Source: an uncultured Bacteroidota bacterium
GTDB lineage: Bacteria; Bacteroidota; Bacteroidia; Bacteroidales; WCHB1-69
Length of the DNA stretch: 41,054 bases
Assembly (NCBI GenBank): GCA_902797625.1
Contig: CADBTU010000052.1
Coordinates: 1 to 41,054, forward strand
Reading direction: 5' to 3'
Every line of letters starts with the position of its first letter. Within the stretch, counting starts at the first letter, position 1. The translations under genes were made by a program, and so were the position numbers. This document shows, one piece after another, positions 9,049-18,043 of this stretch. The notes beneath the pieces were generated by a model. That model had not been told where the DNA came from. It made no database searches and worked only from the letters and a program-made list of their open reading frames with translations.

Positions 9049-10400
9049 TTCTTTGAGTTGTTTTCGATAGTTTTTTCAAGAATATCGAGAGCCATATCGA
9101 CAAATAAAGGGTCAGAAATACGCTCTTTACCTTCGTAAACACAAACTAATCCATTAGAAGCACCAACAATACCAAAGTCAGCATCAGCCATTTCGCCAGG
9201 ACCGTTCACAATGCAACCCATTACTGCAATTTTGAGGTTAGGATAGCCAGAAAAGCGTTCTTTAACTTTATGAAAAACAGTCTGTATATCATATTGTGTT
9301 CTGCCGCAAGATGGGCAAGCAATAAACTCTGTGTTGTTAATTTTAATTCTGCACGCTTGCAGTATAATGCTCTCTAAATTAGATATTTGAGATGAAGAGA
9401 AATTTTGGTTAATAAGTTTTAAGTCTGATAATTTATAGTTGAAGTGGGCGTAACCTGTTACAGCGGCAGCGCGACAAAGCCACGATTCAAAATCGATAGA
9501 GTTATCTTCAAAAATGAGTGTATTATCAGTGATTTTTAGAGAATTTAAGTCTATGTTTTTTACAGAAGATATGAGTTTGTGTGCGAAAGGTGATTCGTTT
9601 TCAGGATTTTCAGTAAGAGAAACACGAATAGTATCACCAATATTTGACAGGAGCAACGCGCCAATACCAGCTGCAGATTTAGCGCGCCCTTCTATGCCGT
9701 TGCCAGCCTCGGTAACTCCGAGATGCAACGGATAGTTAATATTACGCTCAATCATTTTGTTGTGGAGGAGTTTTGTAGCTCTCATCATAGTTAGAACGTT
9801 ACTCGATTTCATTGAAAGTACAATTTTGCTAAAGTTGAAAGCGTCGCAAATATTTAACCATTCAATTGCGGATTCAACCATAGCCTCAGGAGTATTTCCA
9901 TATTTGCTGACAATACGGTCGCATAGTGAACCATGATTAATGCCAATACGAATAGCGGTGCCGAATTTACTGCAAATACTGAAAAGAGGTTTTGCGCGGA
10001 CTGCCATGCGCTCTAAAGCAGCTTGATACTCACTGTTAGTGAGATTTAAATTTGCAAAGTTCCTTTTGTCGGTGAAATTTCCAGGATTTATTCTGACTTT
10101 GTCAACGATAGAAGCCACAGCTTCTGCAACTTTGGGATTAAAGTGAACGTCAGCAACGATAGGAATATTGTTGAATCCAGAATCAATAAGTTTAGTTTTG
10201 ATGATTTTAACAGCGTTTACCTCTTTTAAGGAAGGGACTGTTATTCTAATCATTTCTGCCCCAGAATCGATCATTTTAACACATTGTGAGAAAGTTGCAT
10301 CAACATCGGCAGTGTTTGTGTTGGTCATAGATTGCACTAATACAGGAGCAGTTCCGCCAATTAACCTATTTCCAATAAAGAACTGTTTGTAGCTGTTCAT
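9045..10400 (-). CDS. ispG: 4-hydroxy-3-methylbut-2-enyl diphosphate synthase, unusually short Bacteroidota type
   Basis: IspG (GcpE) reduces MEcPP to HMBPP in the MEP isoprenoid pathway using a [4Fe-4S] cluster. The N-terminal TIM barrel (residues about 8-275) shows VQSMTNT, ADVHFNPKVA, KVRINPGN, RIGINHGSL and HLGVTEAGNG. The C-terminal domain has cluster ligands C362, C365 and C396 within CPSCGRT and MGCIVNGPGEM. These match the Bacteroidota/plant type more than the E. coli type. That type normally carries a large central insertion giving over 600 residues, but this protein has 451 residues with only about 75 between the domains. It starts 6 nt after thiL and overlaps the exporter gene by 4 nt. 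The reductase and barrel motifs look intact. Confidence 0.95.
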   Translation of the reverse strand: MNSYKQFFIGNRLIGGTAPVLVQSMTNTNTADVDATFSQCVKMIDSGAEMIRITVPSLKEVNAVKIIKTKLIDSGFNNIPIVADVHFNPKVAEAVASIVDKVRINPGNFTDKRNFANLNLTNSEYQAALERMAVRAKPLFSICSKFGTAIRIGINHGSLCDRIVSKYGNTPEAMVESAIEWLNICDAFNFSKIVLSMKSSNVLTMMRATKLLHNKMIERNINYPLHLGVTEAGNGIEGRAKSAAGIGALLLSNIGDTIRVSLTENPENESPFAHKLISSVKNIDLNSLKITDNTLIFEDNSIDFESWLCRAAAVTGYAHFNYKLSDLKLINQNFSSSQISNLESIILQACRIKINNTEFIACPSCGRTQYDIQTVFHKVKERFSGYPNLKIAVMGCIVNGPGEMADADFGIVGASNGLVCVYEGKERISDPLFVDMALDILEKTIENNSKK

Positions 10401-10405
10401 TGTAG

Positions 10406-11440
10406 TTAAGATTGAGAGAAACCTTGAGCGTAGATAGGTACTTTTAGATTGTCTCCAGTTATCAGGTTATAGCCTGCAGACTTATCGTTAATATATCCAA
10501 TGATAGAGACGTTACTAACGTTTTTGATATTTTCAAAATCGCTTTGTTTGATAGTAAACATAAGTTCAAAATCGTCGCCACCATTAAGAGCTGCCACAGT
10601 GTGAACAATATCTAAATCTTTTAGGGTTACAAATGTTAACTCGGTCATAGGAAGTTTTTCTTCAAAAAGTGTACAGCCAGTGTCAGAGGCTTTGCAGATT
10701 TTGATGATAGCATCAGCGATTCCGTCGCATACATTGGTCATAGAAGTGGGCAATATGTTAGAGCGTCTAAGTTCTTCAATAATATCTATTCGAGGTTCTG
10801 GTTTTATCTCGCGTTGAAGTAGATAATCCTTCCCAGAAAAGTCTGGCTGAGCATTAGGGTTAACGTTGAAAACTTTTTTTTCACGTTCCAAGAGTAGAAG
10901 TCCAGTGTAAGCAGCGGCAAAGTCGCCCGACACACATATAAGTTCATTTTCAGTAGCACCTTTGCGAGAGCAGAGCAAAGCTGGTTCGCATTCGCCTATG
11001 GCGGTAATAGAGACAATGAGGTCTCTTGTTGAAGATGTAAGGTCGAATCCAGCAATGTCAGCGTGCACGGTATCGCAGCAGTTTAGTATTCCAGATAAAA
11101 GTTCGTTAACCATTTTTAGGTCGAAGCGGTCTGAAACGGCCACCGATACCAATAGTTGCGATGGGATGGCATTCATAGCCAGCACGTCTGAAAATGCTAC
11201 GGTAGAGAGTTTATAACCTAAGTGTTTAAGGGGAAAGTAAGTGAGATCGAAATGAACGTTTTCAATAAACGTTTTTGAAGAGAAGACGGATTGATTTCCA
11301 TTAGTTTCAACCACTGCGGCATCGTCTCCTGTTGCTACTATTGTTGAGGAATTCTCCTTAGGGAAGAATTTAGAAAATTCAGCCAGAAGGTCTTGTTTAC
11401 CTGGCATTTTGACGGTAGATTTGTCGTTGTTTCCAGTCAT
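10406..11440 (-). CDS. thiL: Thiamine-monophosphate kinase
   Basis: ThiL phosphorylates thiamine monophosphate to thiamine diphosphate with ATP in the cytoplasm. The 344-residue length fits. Visible landmarks are the ATP/Mg loop GDDAAVVE near residue 40, the LAMNAIPSQLLVSVAV segment, VSGDFAAAYTGLLLLE, the SMTNVCDGIADAI stretch, and NGGDDFELMFTI near the C-terminus. It is the first gene of a five-gene minus-strand operon with ispG, the exporter fusion and two oxidoreductases. ThiL and IspG have no direct link to the exporter, so the operon may simply pool housekeeping and accessory genes. No TPP riboswitch is visible upstream, where the tRNA-Leu and its terminator lie. Confidence 0.93.
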   Translation of the reverse strand: MTGNNDKSTVKMPGKQDLLAEFSKFFPKENSSTIVATGDDAAVVETNGNQSVFSSKTFIENVHFDLTYFPLKHLGYKLSTVAFSDVLAMNAIPSQLLVSVAVSDRFDLKMVNELLSGILNCCDTVHADIAGFDLTSSTRDLIVSITAIGECEPALLCSRKGATENELICVSGDFAAAYTGLLLLEREKKVFNVNPNAQPDFSGKDYLLQREIKPEPRIDIIEELRRSNILPTSMTNVCDGIADAIIKICKASDTGCTLFEEKLPMTELTFVTLKDLDIVHTVAALNGGDDFELMFTIKQSDFENIKNVSNVSIIGYINDKSAGYNLITGDNLKVPIYAQGFSQS

Positions 11441-11475
11441 TTATATGATAAATTGGTTGACGGCAATAAAAATTT

Positions 11476-11500
11476 AAAAGAGGCAGTTATGCCTCTTTTT
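11476..11500 (-). terminator. Intrinsic terminator of tRNA-Leu
   Basis: A 10-bp perfect stem, AAAAGAGGCA (11476-11485) with TGCCTCTTTT (11490-11499), closes on a GTTA loop. Read on the minus strand it ends in TTTTAAATTTTT. It lies 11 nt beyond the encoded CCA end of the tRNA and 36 nt before the thiL start, so it separates the tRNA from the thiL operon. Confidence 0.8.
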
Positions 11501-11510
11501 GTGTTGTTTT

Positions 11511-11595
11511 TGGTGCGGGTGGGGGGACTCGAACCCCCACGGCTCTCACCACCAGATCCTAAGTCTGGCGCGGCTACCAATTACGCCACACCCGC
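11511..11595 (-). tRNA. tRNA-Leu, anticodon UAG
   Basis: The minus strand folds as a class II tRNA. The acceptor GCGGGTG pairs with CACCCGC, the anticodon stem CCAGA/TCTGG encloses loop CTTAGGA with anticodon TAG, and there is a 13-nt variable arm region (TGGTGAGAGCCGT). The T arm is GGGGG-TTCGAGT-CCCCC. The discriminator A is followed by a genome-encoded CCA (11511-11513 on the plus strand as TGG). The long variable arm and anticodon give leucine, reading CUA/CUN codons. Confidence 0.96.
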
Positions 11596-11610
11596 TTAAA
11601 TAAGCGACGG

Positions 11611-11639
11611 CAAAGATACATTTTTTTTTTAATCTTCAA
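11611..11639 (-). promoter_or_regulatory. Bacteroidota-type promoter for tRNA-Leu
   Basis: On the minus strand a TATCTTTG box (11611-11618), matching the -7 consensus TAnnTTTG, stands 18 nt downstream of a TTG (11637-11639) in the -33 position. The box lies 15 nt upstream of the mature tRNA 5' end. Confidence 0.6.
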
Positions 11640-11640
11640 T

Positions 11641-12046
11641 AGTTATTTTTTTATATACCAAAATTAATTTTTACTCTCTGCAAAAACAAAAGAGGCTGAC
11701 GCTTCTAAGCGTATGAATTAAACCAAACCAAGGAGATATCACAGCTCGCAAATAGAGTCAAAGTTTTCTTGTATAACTGTTAATCGAAATTGCATACGTT
11801 GATTTTGTCATGATAGCAATATGTGTATAGTGAATAATAATATGACATTTTGTCAGTTAGTATTATACTGCGTTTTTAGATAATGGCATAACCTAACGAG
11901 AATTACCATTTGATATTTCATTTTCTCTGTTTAGCATATAAAATGACATAAAATTATAGAATTTGATTTATGGATAATTTTTGGCATAAAATTTGCAATG
12001 TTTATAGTCGATAAAAAAGATATACTAAACATCAAAATTAATAAAT
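11641..12046. other. Gene-free stretch upstream of groES
   Basis: About 400 bases between the tRNA-Leu promoter and groES contain no convincing ORF. The part nearest groES holds the candidate sigma-54 promoter. Upstream are several TGACA half-sites: TGTCA at 11806-11810, an inverted pair TGACA-TTT-TGTCA at 11843-11855, and TGACA at 11944-11948. A 14-nt palindrome-like element (ACGCTT-CT-AAGCGT) lies at 11699-11712. No CIRCE element of the HrcA type was found. A small RNA cannot be excluded, but nothing positively supports one. Confidence 0.5.
11981..11997 (+). promoter_or_regulatory. Candidate sigma-54 (-24/-12) promoter for groES-groEL
   Basis: The sequence TTGGCATAAAATTTGCA matches the RpoN consensus TGGCAyrNNNNTTGCA: GG at 11983-11984 and GC at 11995-11996, with exactly 10 nt between them. 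The predicted start is near 12008, leaving a leader of about 39 nt before the groES ATG. The TTTGC part also resembles the -7 TTTG of the Bacteroidota housekeeping promoter, but the TA is one nucleotide too far away for TAnnTTTG, so the housekeeping reading is imperfect. Confidence 0.5.
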
Positions 12047-12325
12047 ATGAAATCTACAATTAAACCATTAGCAGACAGAGTTTTAGTAAAACCTGCTGAA
12101 GCCGAACAAAAAACCGCTGGCGGAATTATTATTCCAGATACAGCTAAAGAAAAACCACAACAAGGAGTTGTAGTAGCTGTTGGTCCAGGTAAAAAAGATG
12201 AACCTATGACTGTGAAAGTTAAAGACACTGTTTTGTATGGAAAATATTCAGGAACTGAAATCCAGTTAGACGGTGAAACGTATCTCATTATGAAAGAAAG
12301 CGATATTTACGCTATTTGCAAATAA
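12047..12325 (+). CDS. groES: Co-chaperonin GroES
   Basis: GroES is the heptameric lid of the GroEL folding chamber. The 92-residue protein has the usual N-terminal [12 protein letters not shown], the mobile-loop region [21 protein letters not shown] that contacts GroEL, and the C-terminal segment [23 protein letters not shown] (here described in parts). It starts with ATG at 12047 and precedes groEL by 36 nt as in most bacteria. The upstream region suggests regulation by sigma-54 instead of a CIRCE/HrcA system. Confidence 0.98.
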   Translation: MKSTIKPLADRVLVKPAEAEQKTAGGIIIPDTAKEKPQQGVVVAVGPGKKDEPMTVKVKDTVLYGKYSGTEIQLDGETYLIMKESDIYAICK

Positions 12326-13996
<1,671 letters not shown>

Positions 13997-14020
13997 TTTT
14001 TCATAATACATAATTTTGTG

Positions 14021-14049
14021 GCGGCTTTTTTATAAAAGCCGCTTTTTTT
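14021..14049 (+). terminator. Intrinsic terminator of groES-groEL
   Basis: A 9-bp perfect stem, GCGGCTTTT (14021-14029) with AAAAGCCGC (14034-14042), has a TTAT loop followed by seven T. The last T residues overlap the stop codon of the convergent HAD hydrolase gene (14048-14050). On the minus strand the hairpin is not followed by a T run, so it terminates mainly the groEL transcript. Confidence 0.88.
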
Positions 14050-14623
14050 ATACTTTTATGAATTTCATACCAACAGACTTTGCCCCGGCACCATCGGTAT
14101 CTTCACGATCTCCGAACATAATACACTCTTCAGGATTTACTTTTATCTTGTTACAAATTGAGATGAAAGCTTCTTTACAAGGTTTTAAGCCACCAAGTGC
14201 TGGTGCTTCAAAAATATAATCAACCCATTCTAAATCAAAATTTATAGCTTTAAGTTTCTCCTCAACAAATCCATAATCAGAAAAAACAACTGTTTTATAT
14301 CCTTTTATGCGATATTCTCTGAGAATATTTACAACTTTTGGATTAAACTTGTAATGTTTTGATAGTATTGACACCATTTCTGGCATATAATCACAATAAA
14401 ACCATTCTCTTGCATCTTTTTTATTAAAGAGTTGAAAAAAATGCTCTTCAAAATTTTCATGATTACCGAAAAACTTTCCGCTAATAGATTTTCTAACCTC
14501 TCTTTCTCTCTTTAGATAAGACAACTTACCCTTGAAAAGTTGTGAAAAAACAAGCCTTAACGGCAATAATTTCTTATCGTAAAGTGTACCGTCCAAGTCG
14601 AAAATAACCGCTTTATTGCTCAT
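14048..14623 (-). CDS. HAD-superfamily hydrolase (haloacid dehalogenase-like phosphatase)
   Basis: A 191-residue protein with HAD motif I FDLDGTLYD (nucleophile and acid Asp), motif II VVFSDYG, a conserved Lys region (LGGLKPCKEAF) and motif IV MFGDREDTDGAGA. An alpha-helical cap sits between motifs I and II, as in subfamily I phosphatases. Such enzymes dephosphorylate small metabolites; the substrate cannot be told from sequence. The ATG at 14623 is chosen over a TTG two codons earlier. It lies 38 nt downstream of the GH3 gene in the same direction and probably shares its transcript. Confidence 0.85.
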   Translation of the reverse strand: MSNKAVIFDLDGTLYDKKLLPLRLVFSQLFKGKLSYLKREREVRKSISGKFFGNHENFEEHFFQLFNKKDAREWFYCDYMPEMVSILSKHYKFNPKVVNILREYRIKGYKTVVFSDYGFVEEKLKAINFDLEWVDYIFEAPALGGLKPCKEAFISICNKIKVNPEECIMFGDREDTDGAGAKSVGMKFIKV

Positions 14624-14661
14624 TAGCAAAAAATATAATAGAAAAAGGTTAAGTAAATTTT

Positions 14662-16353
14662 TTATTCAATAACAAGTTTTTTAAATTTACTGTGTCGCAA
14701 TTCATCTTGCATTAGTAGTTGGATTTTGAACTGCCCATCGCGGTAACCTTCTGCCACACATTCTTCTTTATATTTTTCAAAGGAGTTACTAACCAAACGA
14801 TGTGTTACGGGAATTTTTAGACGTAAAGAATCACGTTTTGATTCGTACTCTATATTTATTTCTTTCAACTTTTTATCAACCAAAGTATTAAAATCTTCAG
14901 CTTGTTGTTGAGAAATGTTTATGTCTTCAAATTCGTAATAAAATCTATATCCTTTAATATCTAAATCTGCAAAGCCAACAAAGAAGCGGGTTTTAATATT
15001 GGTTTCATTTTCCACTTGATGTACTGCATTTATAAGTTGATTTTCGTGCAACTTTTCGCCAGTAAGAGATGTGATACCGTTAATTTTTTGAACCATGTGT
15101 ACAGTTGGCGTTTCCATAAATTTAGGTCCAACTTCTAATAAGTCGTTCATATTGTAGCGGTAAAGTCCAGCGAAAGTAGTTACGTAGGCACAGTAGCGCT
15201 TACCTTCTTCAAGCTCGTGAAGCAGATAAAAGTGAGGGTTAGGTGTATTAAGTTCTGACTCTTCCACAAATTCGTAAAAATGATAATGAGGGAAAAGTAC
15301 AGTGTTCAAAGAGCCATCGAGTACGAGTCCGAAGCGGCATTCTGAACTAAAATAGCCGAGTTCTTGATGGAAAGTTGATTCAGGGAAAGAGTTTTTGAAT
15401 TGATCTATATATATTGCAGTATTTCCGCACTTCCATGTACTGAGGATTTGGATATTAGGCCAGAAGTGTTTAGGAAGGACTTTTCCATGTTCTTCTTTTA
15501 GTTTCCTGAGTTTCTCGGCACGTTTGGGATTAGGCTTTAGCATTTTTTCTAACTCAGAGCGTATTTCAGGCTCTATATCAAACATTTCGCTTAATGTTCC
15601 ATTTTCAATATCCTTTATATATTCATCGTAATACTTGTCAATATTATTCTGCATCTCAACAATAGTAGAGGGGTTGGGAGTAACAATGATAGTGATATTC
15701 TGTTCAATACTTTTGCGCATAAGTACGTAATAACGAGCGTTGTAGTCGGAAATATCATAAACAGATTGTGGGTTTGCATATAATTTTTGTATGAATTTAG
15801 GCATATCATCGCGTGTAACTCCTGAAACAGAGCCATACATGGTTCCGTCGGGAGCTTCACCTTCTACAGATTTTCCAACAATAGCAAGCACTTTACCACC
15901 GAAACACGTACATCGATGTTTTATGAAATTGTATAGCCAAATTCGCGACATCTTAACATAAATTTTCCAAAGATATTTTCGAGTGATAGGAATCCATTTA
16001 GGTTCTGATGTTGTGCCTGATGTGGTTGCATATAAAAGAGGCTTTCCGTGAAAAAGTACATTCGCTTCTCCATGCTTGTGCCGCTCTACATATTGACGTA
16101 AATCCTCGTAATCGTTAGGCTTAACATTTTCTCTAAATCGTTTATAAAACTCTTCTTCATTTGTAGCTTTGAAGATGTGTTCAAAGTTGTGTTCTTTGCC
16201 ATAAACAGTATCCTTTGCAAAGAAAAGTATCTTTCGCAGTGTAATATAACTGTGCCTACGAGGATTTTTTGATACTTTTTTTAGTATATTGTATTGCATT
16301 CTTCCCGTAATTCCTATGAGAAGATTTACTAAAAGCATACGTTTCAAATCCAT
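14662..16353 (-). CDS. GH3-family acyl-adenylating enzyme
   Basis: A protein of about 563 residues of the GH3 family, members of the ANL adenylating superfamily known in plants for conjugating acyl acids such as auxin to amino acids. Bacterial members are uncharacterised in the main. The ATP-binding motif TTSGTTSEPKWIPIT, the TWKCGNTA segment, the GYFSSECRFG stretch and YRYNMNDLLEV are clear. The reading frame could extend 14 codons upstream, but the putative promoter -7 box covers that extension, so the ATG at 16353 (MDLKRMLLVN) is preferred. Its product could be an amide or thioester of an acyl acid; a link to the nearby acyl-CoA-reductase-like gene is only speculative. Confidence 0.88.
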   Translation of the reverse strand: MDLKRMLLVNLLIGITGRMQYNILKKVSKNPRRHSYITLRKILFFAKDTVYGKEHNFEHIFKATNEEEFYKRFRENVKPNDYEDLRQYVERHKHGEANVLFHGKPLLYATTSGTTSEPKWIPITRKYLWKIYVKMSRIWLYNFIKHRCTCFGGKVLAIVGKSVEGEAPDGTMYGSVSGVTRDDMPKFIQKLYANPQSVYDISDYNARYYVLMRKSIEQNITIIVTPNPSTIVEMQNNIDKYYDEYIKDIENGTLSEMFDIEPEIRSELEKMLKPNPKRAEKLRKLKEEHGKVLPKHFWPNIQILSTWKCGNTAIYIDQFKNSFPESTFHQELGYFSSECRFGLVLDGSLNTVLFPHYHFYEFVEESELNTPNPHFYLLHELEEGKRYCAYVTTFAGLYRYNMNDLLEVGPKFMETPTVHMVQKINGITSLTGEKLHENQLINAVHQVENETNIKTRFFVGFADLDIKGYRFYYEFEDINISQQQAEDFNTLVDKKLKEINIEYESKRDSLRLKIPVTHRLVSNSFEKYKEECVAEGYRDGQFKIQLLMQDELRHSKFKKLVIE

Positions 16354-16384
16354 TAACTTAGTCTTTTGTGTGAAAAAAAGTTTG

Positions 16385-16392
16385 CAAATGTA
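16385..16392 (-). promoter_or_regulatory. Promoter -7 element of the GH3 gene
   Basis: On the minus strand, TACATTTG fits the Bacteroidota TAnnTTTG -7 box. Transcription would begin near 16378, downstream of the longest possible start codon, which is why the shorter GH3 start is chosen. No clear -33 element is seen at the right distance. Confidence 0.5.
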
Positions 16393-16562
16393 CATAATTT
16401 TTGTTAAAGTTTAATAAAATTATTCAATTTATTGGTTTCGATTCGTCTATTTTTTTGTTGTAAAAGGGGTAATTCTGATCATTTTTATCTTGTGAAACTG
16501 AAAAAATCTCTCAATTAGTTAATTACAATTTATCAGTCTAAGTTTCATTCAAGAATTTTATG

Positions 16563-16570
16563 TAAATTTG
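16563..16570 (+). promoter_or_regulatory. Promoter -7 element of the malic enzyme gene
   Basis: TAAATTTG is an exact TAnnTTTG match 23 nt before the ATG at 16594. A good -33 TTTG is not evident, so the assignment rests on the -7 box and position in the divergent intergenic region. Confidence 0.5.
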
Positions 16571-16593
16571 CAGTTTGAAAAAACAATCAAAAA

Positions 16594-18036
16594 ATGGCTG
16601 ATTTTCTTGATAATTTAGATAAATTTTTTCCTTCAAACTTTACCGAAGAGCAAAAAGCAAAGGTGAAGACAATTTTTTATAAAAAGCTTTCGCTCGAAGC
16701 TCATAAGTTTTATTCTGGGAAGATGCAAACTCTTCCAAAAGTGCCTTTAGATAGTTTTAATTGGTTCAATGTTTGGTATACACCTGGAGTTTCATCGGTA
16801 TCAACAACAATTCGCGATAATAAAGATGAGTCTTTTATTCTGAGTAATCGTAGCAATCTTGTGGCTGTTGTTAGCGATAGCACAAGAGTTCTTGGCGATG
16901 GTGATTGTACACCTCCAGGAGGATTGGGTGTAATGGAAGGTAAAGCATTGCTGATGAAATATTTAGGAGGTGTTGATGCAGTTCCCCTCTGTATTGATAG
17001 TTGTGGTGAAACAGGCAAACCTACAGCTCAAAAGATTATTGATTTTGTTAAGATGGTTCAGCATAGTTTTGGAGCAGTTAATTTAGAAGATATTTCTCAA
17101 CCCAACTGCTATCGTGTGTTAGATGTTCTTCGTGAAGAATGTGATATTCCTGTTTGGCACGATGATGCTCAAGGAACAGCTTGTGTAACACTCGCTGGAA
17201 TTATCAATGCTTTGAAAGTTGTTGGAAAACAATTGCCTACAGCAAAAATAGTACTCTATGGTGCTGGAGCTGCTAATAGCAGTATCGCGCGTCTTTTGAT
17301 AGCAGATGGTGCTAATCCAAAAAACATCATAATGTTTGATAGAAATGGTTCTTTGCACAGAAATCGTATTGATTATGAGCAGAATCCAGATTTCTATCCT
17401 CAATGGAATTTGTGTAGAATTACCAATCCAGAATGTGTTACAGATGTTGAATCAGCTTTCAATGATGCAGATGTTTTGGTGGCACTTTCCCAACCAGGTC
17501 CTGATACTATAAAACAAGAATGGGTCTCGAAGATGGCCGAAAAAGCTATAGTTTTTGCTTGCGCCAATCCTGTACCTGAAATCTATCCCTATAAAGCAAA
17601 AGAGGCTGGAGCTTTCGTAGTTGCAACAGGACGTGGCGATTTTCCTAATCAGGTTAATAATTCAATATGTTTTCCAGCAATTCTGAAAGGTACGCTCACA
17701 GTTGCAGCTCGAAAAATTACTGATGAGATGGCTATTTGTGCTGCCCATTCAATAGCTTCTTATGCAGAACAAAAAGGTATTGATGAGAATGTGATTATGC
17801 CTTCAATGGTTGACACTGAAATGTTTCCAATTGTTGCCGCAGATGTTGCGGAATGCGCCGTTAAATCTGGTTTGGCACGACGAATATTGGACCGCAACGA
17901 CGTTCTCAAAATCGCAACTCACGATATTGATGAAGCGCGACGAATATCAAATCTCCTCTCAAAACACTCTTTCATATCTTCTTATCCTGAAAAAAATATA
18001 AAGGATATCTTTGATGAAATTTGTGCCGAAATTTAG
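16594..18036 (+). CDS. Malic-enzyme-like oxidoreductase, short divergent form
   Basis: A 480-residue member of the malic enzyme family, which oxidatively decarboxylates malate to pyruvate with NAD(P)+. The N-terminal domain has YTPGV with the candidate catalytic Tyr62 and MEGKALLMK with candidate Lys117. Metal-site acidic residues are plausible at E165/D166 and D190/D191 (NLEDISQPN, WHDDAQGTA). The NAD(P)-binding domain starts at YGAGAANSS near 222, and CANPVPEIYP matches the family. Two signature regions differ from the common form: HDDAQGTA where HDDQHGTA is usual, and GDGDCTPPGGLG before MEGK where a GLGNIG-type loop is usual. It lacks the phosphotransacetylase-like C-terminal domain of the roughly 760-residue MaeB enzymes. 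It appears to head the transcript with the next gene 7 nt downstream. Confidence 0.8.
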   Translation: MADFLDNLDKFFPSNFTEEQKAKVKTIFYKKLSLEAHKFYSGKMQTLPKVPLDSFNWFNVWYTPGVSSVSTTIRDNKDESFILSNRSNLVAVVSDSTRVLGDGDCTPPGGLGVMEGKALLMKYLGGVDAVPLCIDSCGETGKPTAQKIIDFVKMVQHSFGAVNLEDISQPNCYRVLDVLREECDIPVWHDDAQGTACVTLAGIINALKVVGKQLPTAKIVLYGAGAANSSIARLLIADGANPKNIIMFDRNGSLHRNRIDYEQNPDFYPQWNLCRITNPECVTDVESAFNDADVLVALSQPGPDTIKQEWVSKMAEKAIVFACANPVPEIYPYKAKEAGAFVVATGRGDFPNQVNNSICFPAILKGTLTVAARKITDEMAICAAHSIASYAEQKGIDENVIMPSMVDTEMFPIVAADVAECAVKSGLARRILDRNDVLKIATHDIDEARRISNLLSKHSFISSYPEKNIKDIFDEICAEI

Positions 18037-18043
18037 TCTTTTT

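Noticed and set aside
11441-11510. TPP riboswitch ahead of thiL
   Set aside because: The short region holds only the tRNA terminator hairpin; there is no room or sequence for a thi-box.
11393-11599. Plus-strand ORF ending in GGLEPPRLSPPDPKSGAA-like sequence
   Set aside because: It is the antisense reading of the tRNA-Leu gene, a well-known type of spurious protein; the tRNA fold explains the sequence fully.
11600-12046. CIRCE/HrcA operator upstream of groES
   Set aside because: I looked for the TTAGCACTC-N9-GAGTGCTAA pattern and found nothing close to it.
16354-16395. 14-codon N-terminal extension of the GH3 protein
   Set aside because: The extension overlaps the likely promoter -7 box and has no family similarity.
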